Source: Hyphochytrium catenoides
Lineage: Eukaryota; Sar; Hyphochytriomycetes; Hyphochytriales; Hyphochytriaceae
NCBI GenBank assembly: GCA_900088475.1
Contig: FLMG01002775.1
Coordinates: 1-64,000, forward strand
Reading direction: 5' to 3'
DNA length: 64,000 nt
Below the pieces are notes generated by a model. That model had not been told where the DNA came from, did not search any database, and saw only the letters and a list, made by a program, of their open reading frames with translations. Below, piece after piece: positions 59,608 through 64,000 of the stretch. The first letter of the stretch is position 1; the number at the start of each line of letters is the position of its first letter. The position numbers and the translations under genes are program-made.

Positions 59608-62600
59608 CTAATGATTGCCGGTCATTCCAAATATACTTTCTCGGCGAAGTAAGAGAAGCATCTCATCGCGGTCAGCATCCGGCAACTTGCTAATCATCGA
59701 CAGAATGCCCTGAGAGTGGAAAAGCACACGGGACGTGAGGTGGGAAAAGGTTGATTAGCTCAAGAGGTCGAGCGCTGTTTTCCCTCTTCTCCTCTGCCTC
59801 CTCGTAGCAAAATCTCCTTTCTGTCCTTGGTGGTACTCTCTCTTACTCCCTTTTTCTAGCCTGACCAGCGGCAACCCTAGTCCTCTAGCTATTCCTTGTC
59901 GCTTACCTGAACCGCAGCCTTCGGGTCTTCCGCTGCTAGCTTCTCGACCTCGGTGGTGACTCGCTGCCGACCTAGACCAGCCACTCGCTTCGCAACCTCT
60001 TCCGCTTCATCCAGGGTCCAGTGCAAGACACAGCGATCATCCCGCCAGGCTGCGCCATCTTCCGTCTGAGATGGACCAAAGCGAGTACGGCCCGCTGGTA
60101 GAGGGAGGGAAAAAAAAAGAGAGGTAAAACCATCAGGCCATCAGAAGACGTTACAAGAGATAAGGAGTCATATCAGTAGCTGTTAGACAGCTTTGAGAGC
60201 TGTCCGAAAGAGGGCAATCAGCGCAAGTGACTTCTAACCTGCCACATCCTTCTCGAACCACCCTCTTATAATGCTGGTAGCCTCCTTGTAGCACTGAAGC
60301 CCAGCTGCCTTTCTAATCTTGTCCCTCAAGCTAAACTCGGCCAGCCGTCTCCTTAGCCTCCAATAGAAGAAAGATCGTGCTCTCCTCCAGGCTACAACTC
60401 TACCGATGACGCCCTTGGCCTGCATGCGCCCTGGCGTATCATGCAGATCAGCAAATTGTGTCGCAATTTGCGTGTACAGGCCCAGCAGCTTGGATTCGCG
60501 CCTGTGTATGAGCTCCTGTAGGGCCTTCCGCTGGCCTAGAGTTTTAGGGATCATAAACAAAATAAGACGCAGTAAGTCAATGCGTCTTAGCGTGCATCAA
60601 AAGACAGCATACTCAGCCCAGTAAATGGAGAAAGTGGAGGCCTGAATTAATGTATTGATATATTTTGCCCACTTACCGTCATCTGTCTCCGCAAAGAACT
60701 GCTTATCCAGTCGCTGAAGCTCTGGGTCCAGACGATGGGCGGTGGCCATGATATCCTTCTTCCGGTACTTGATCTCAATCACTGGAGGTAGCAATAGGTA
60801 AGTCGGCAGCAAAGAGTGAAAAATGAATATCTAAACACAGGTAACCTTAGCGAGAAGGCATACAAATAGAGGTTGATGAGAGCAGCAAAGCATTACCTCC
60901 GCTAGGCTCCAAAACTCCTCCTCGTCCTCGATCGTCAGCATACATCTCCATCACCTCACCATTGATTGAAGGATCAACCACCACCCAGGCGCCTCCTCTG
61001 TGTACATGGCCACAACAAGAACGGCGTGAGCGAGGCACATATGAATAGAGGGAAACAGGGCAATGTAAGGGCACTGAAAAGGACACTCACAAGAGAAACA
61101 TAGGGACAGCAAGAATAATATAAACATTATGAGGGAAGGGTGACAAGAGCCATGAGTTTTCACAAGGCAGAGAAAATGGCACCTGAGTTCCGCATGTGGC
61201 GGAATATACACGAAAACTGGTTGCTTGTACGTCACAAGGCCGTCAACAATGTAGGAGCCAAACTTTAGCACCTCATCGAACATGTCCCTTTGGCCACCGC
61301 TAAATTGAAGCAGGCAATAGTAAGAGTCTGTCTCCCTCATCTTCACCCCTAATCATGAGGCATAACGTCCTTGTCCACCTCACGACTCCAACCTCCCTCC
61401 TACAATGCATTAGACGCACCTAAAACCCCTCCAGTTGGCGAAGATGAAAAGAGGCAAATCCTCTCCCTGGAAGTCTTTGATAGCTGTGGCGGTTTTGTAA
61501 GCAGAGTCCGGGAACCAGACTTGTCCAGCCTGCTGCTGGAGGTGCTCCTGAGTGTCGGGACTGGCAGGGTCCGCGGGTGTCACCTTCTCTGCTGACCGAA
61601 TCTCCGAAACGATTACTCCCACAGGGCACCCACCGAGCCTTGCGCGGCCAGTGACAACGGTCTGCGAAAGAGAGATAGAGGTAGAACGCGGAACTCAGCA
61701 AGAAAACGGATGAGCAATGCATCTGCTCCTCCGCAAGCCGCTCTCTTGCCTGCTGACCACCTACTAATACCCATTACAGTGGCCCTTCTACTCTCCCATG
61801 TCGAAAGCCTTCAGTAAGATGAGACGTCAGTTATTACGCAACATACCTTTGCCCAGCCTGCCAAGTATTCCTTGAAGGAATTCCTGTCAAAGAAACCGCT
61901 AATCCAATGCCCGTCATGCTCATCCGTCTTTCCAGCCAGTAGGAACCTTGGATCATAGGGGGTCTTTGGGGGCACGAACTCAATGTCACGCTCGATCATA
62001 TCCACGCCCGTGATATCTGTAAGTGGCATCGGTCTTCCCCGAACAGCAGGTACAAAGCTGAGCCACTGAAGGATCTCCTGCACGCCCTGCATGTGATCAT
62101 GCACTACACAGTGGGATACGCCGTTGTTGTGCATGATCTTTATGCCTCCCAGTTGGGCGTTGGAGGAGTAGACTTCTCGTCCCAGAAGTTTATTAAGTGC
62201 CTGGTAGCCTGTGAGCAAAATTGGTGCATTGCTCTCCTTTTGGATGCACCGGTGGCCCAGACGAACGAGATAGGCGCCAATACCAACCGTGCGGCCACAC
62301 ACGTAGGTCAGCGTAAAGATGTCCTGATAGGCGCGAGAGGTCTCTCCCGCGATCTTTCCGCTGCCCTTCAGGTTCTCAACGCCTGGGAGGCAAAAAGCGG
62401 CCGACAATTATTTGAGAATACATCTGTCAGTCAGCCTGTTATCTATCCTATCATCACAGCGTGCTATCTAAAGTTTCTCAGTTTGTCCCCTATCTTTCCC
62501 TAGACGACGACCCTCCGGCCCTCCTCTCCCCTTCCCCTCTCCCCTCTCTTCCACCTCCCCTGGCTCCCCTCCAAACACAGGCACTCCACTCCCCCGCTAG

Positions 62601-63916
62601 GAGAGAAGTTGCACTACGGTCTGGACCCCTCCAGCACCCTCTTCACCTCTTTACGTCAGCCTCGAGGGATTGTGGCTGTCCTCGCCTTCAACCATAAGAG
62701 AAGGATTGCATATGGAGGTCTTTTTCCTCTCACCTAGATCTGGCTGTGAGCCTATGACATCCTTGATGACATATCTCTCCTCCCCTTGCTCCAGTTTGAG
62801 CTCAGCGTTCACAGAGCCCTTGATCGCCTTGTGGTCCTCTGGAGTAAGGTACAAATACCTGAATCCTCGGGTAGGGTCCTAACGACGGGGGGCAATGAAG
62901 GGCAGAATCAGGGTAACCAATCGCGGAGGAGGCAGTGTCGAGTGAGGGAAGCGGACAAACATCAGCATTGGAGGTTAAAATGCTCCTAGGCATACTTGCG
63001 CTGGGACTGCGTTCCTGCTTCTTAGATAGCGAAGAACCATACCTGAGGGTCATTCCACGCCACCTTGAACTTCTCTTTGACCTCCTCTGCCATACCAATC
63101 CGAGCGCCGCTATTGGCGGCTAGGTAGACACGTGGCAGAGCACGTTCTCTGGCAAACCGGCTTGCAAAGTCGAATACCAGATCTTCTCGGGTGCCAAATG
63201 AGCCGGCCTGGGATTAAGTATAGCGTTAGACAACAGGCAAAATTATATTCAGCAGAACTAGACTAGCACTAGATCACAGCACCATGACACCGCAAGAGAG
63301 CATAATAGCCCTACAGAGCGTCGGCTCTTCGTAAACAACTAAAGCCTGGAAAAGTATCGGTTCGGCGTGTCTTCTTACCTTGTGAGTGATGTCGTTGGCT
63401 ATGATGACAACCTGTCGCCCACCCTCCTTCTCAGGAAACTCTGGAGTGTACATAGTGGCCAACCAGGCAACCATCCCCACGTCATTCTGGCCAGCCGAGC
63501 GCGTCATTGGAATTAACTCCAGATCTTCCGACTCTTCGGCCCGCCAAGGGCTAGACGTGTCCCCATTCTTTCGGCGAACGACCAACTCAACAGCCTATTT
63601 CAGGAATAATTCAGAGGATCTGTCAAAGATGGGGAGAACTTCCGCGGAATATTCGATGCATAAAGATAATGGGACAAACCATAAACGTGGCGGTGGATAG
63701 GTAAGGCAGAGAATTAGACGTTAGGTAAAAGTTAGGAAGCAGTGCCACACTTCACAGCAGTGGTTGTAACTCCTGAACTTACGTGTAGAGGTCTTCTAGG
63801 TAGCTGCACTGCCCTAATGTGCTTTCGAGGTTTGGTGTGCTCCTTCCACAGGTGCAATAACGCACGCTCGAATAACTCCAAGAAGTCGTAACAATAGAGG
63901 GTGTCCGACATGCGGG
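59608..63916 (-). CDS. ACC1: Acetyl-CoA carboxylase, carboxyltransferase half (partial)
   Basis: The eukaryotic multidomain enzyme that makes malonyl-CoA for fatty acid synthesis. Twelve exons are in frame (63783-63916, 63379-63594, 63043-63207, 62734-62878, 61847-62382, 61420-61661, 61183-61299, 60897-60997, 60677-60781, 60239-60535, 59907-60094, 59608-59709), about 782 aa. The biotin carboxylase, BCCP and central domains lie beyond the right edge. Carboxyltransferase signatures are [115 protein letters not shown] and [11 protein letters not shown]. The homomeric form is cytosolic in most eukaryotes but plastid-targeted in some algae; the N terminus that would decide is absent. Confidence 0.96.
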
Positions 63917-64000
63917 CTATAGAGATGAAATGGGAACCCAGGTGCAAGAGGCGGTAGTGAGATGGCTTTTACAACGATACAGCCAAAGCAAGCCGTCACC

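Overview
The window is nuclear DNA from an intron-dense eukaryote with a compact genome. Almost every gene is split by short GT-AG introns, mostly about 50-250 bp, and no operon-like logic is visible. Two gene contents constrain the host. A yeast-type acetolactate synthase means it makes branched-chain amino acids, so it is not an animal. A clear PACRG homologue, an axonemal inner-junction protein, points to a flagellated or ciliated lineage. Together with a multidomain acetyl-CoA carboxylase and a long PPR protein, this suggests a flagellate protist or alga. The exact lineage cannot be read from the sequence. Exon models were built by hand from reading frame, splice dinucleotides and remembered family conservation. 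In most genes the exon lengths sum to an open frame, which is the main internal check.

Layout: 1-5.3 kb, acetolactate synthase (+, 5' end outside the window) and the U2 snRNP protein U2A' with an unusual C-terminal SAP domain (-). 6.5-17.6 kb, a kinesin (+) and two tandem amino-acid transporters (+, +). 17.9-24.1 kb, the CCR4-NOT ubiquitin ligase NOT4 (-) and 3-hydroxyisobutyryl-CoA hydrolase (+). 24.3-26.6 kb, two unrecognised proteins (-, -). 27.2-33 kb, PACRG (-), a mitochondrial-looking short-chain dehydrogenase (+) and the tRNA m7G46 methyltransferase TRM8/METTL1 (-). 33.9-39.9 kb, a PPR protein (+) and a Ppx/GppA-fold protein (-). 41-45.3 kb, eIF2 gamma (+) and a small basic protein with a HEXIM-like PYNT motif (-). 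48.6-52.6 kb, a nucleotide-sugar transporter (+) and a GTPBP1-like GTPase (-). 55-64 kb, a CW/RING/PHD zinc-finger protein (+) and the C-terminal half of acetyl-CoA carboxylase (-, continuing past the right edge).

Neighbours show no shared pathway; this is a set of mostly housekeeping genes. The striking organisational feature is strand alternation: 15 of 19 neighbouring pairs are on opposite strands, with ten consecutive switches on the right side. 3' ends are very close (about 70-150 bp in several pairs), and there are larger divergent promoter spacers that carry repeats.

No convincing novel multi-gene system was found. The most interesting single items are the U2A'-SAP fusion, the PYNT-motif protein, the CW/RING/PHD architecture, an eIF2 gamma without zinc-knuckle cysteines, and an acetolactate synthase carrying Ala at the classic sulfonylurea-resistance proline.
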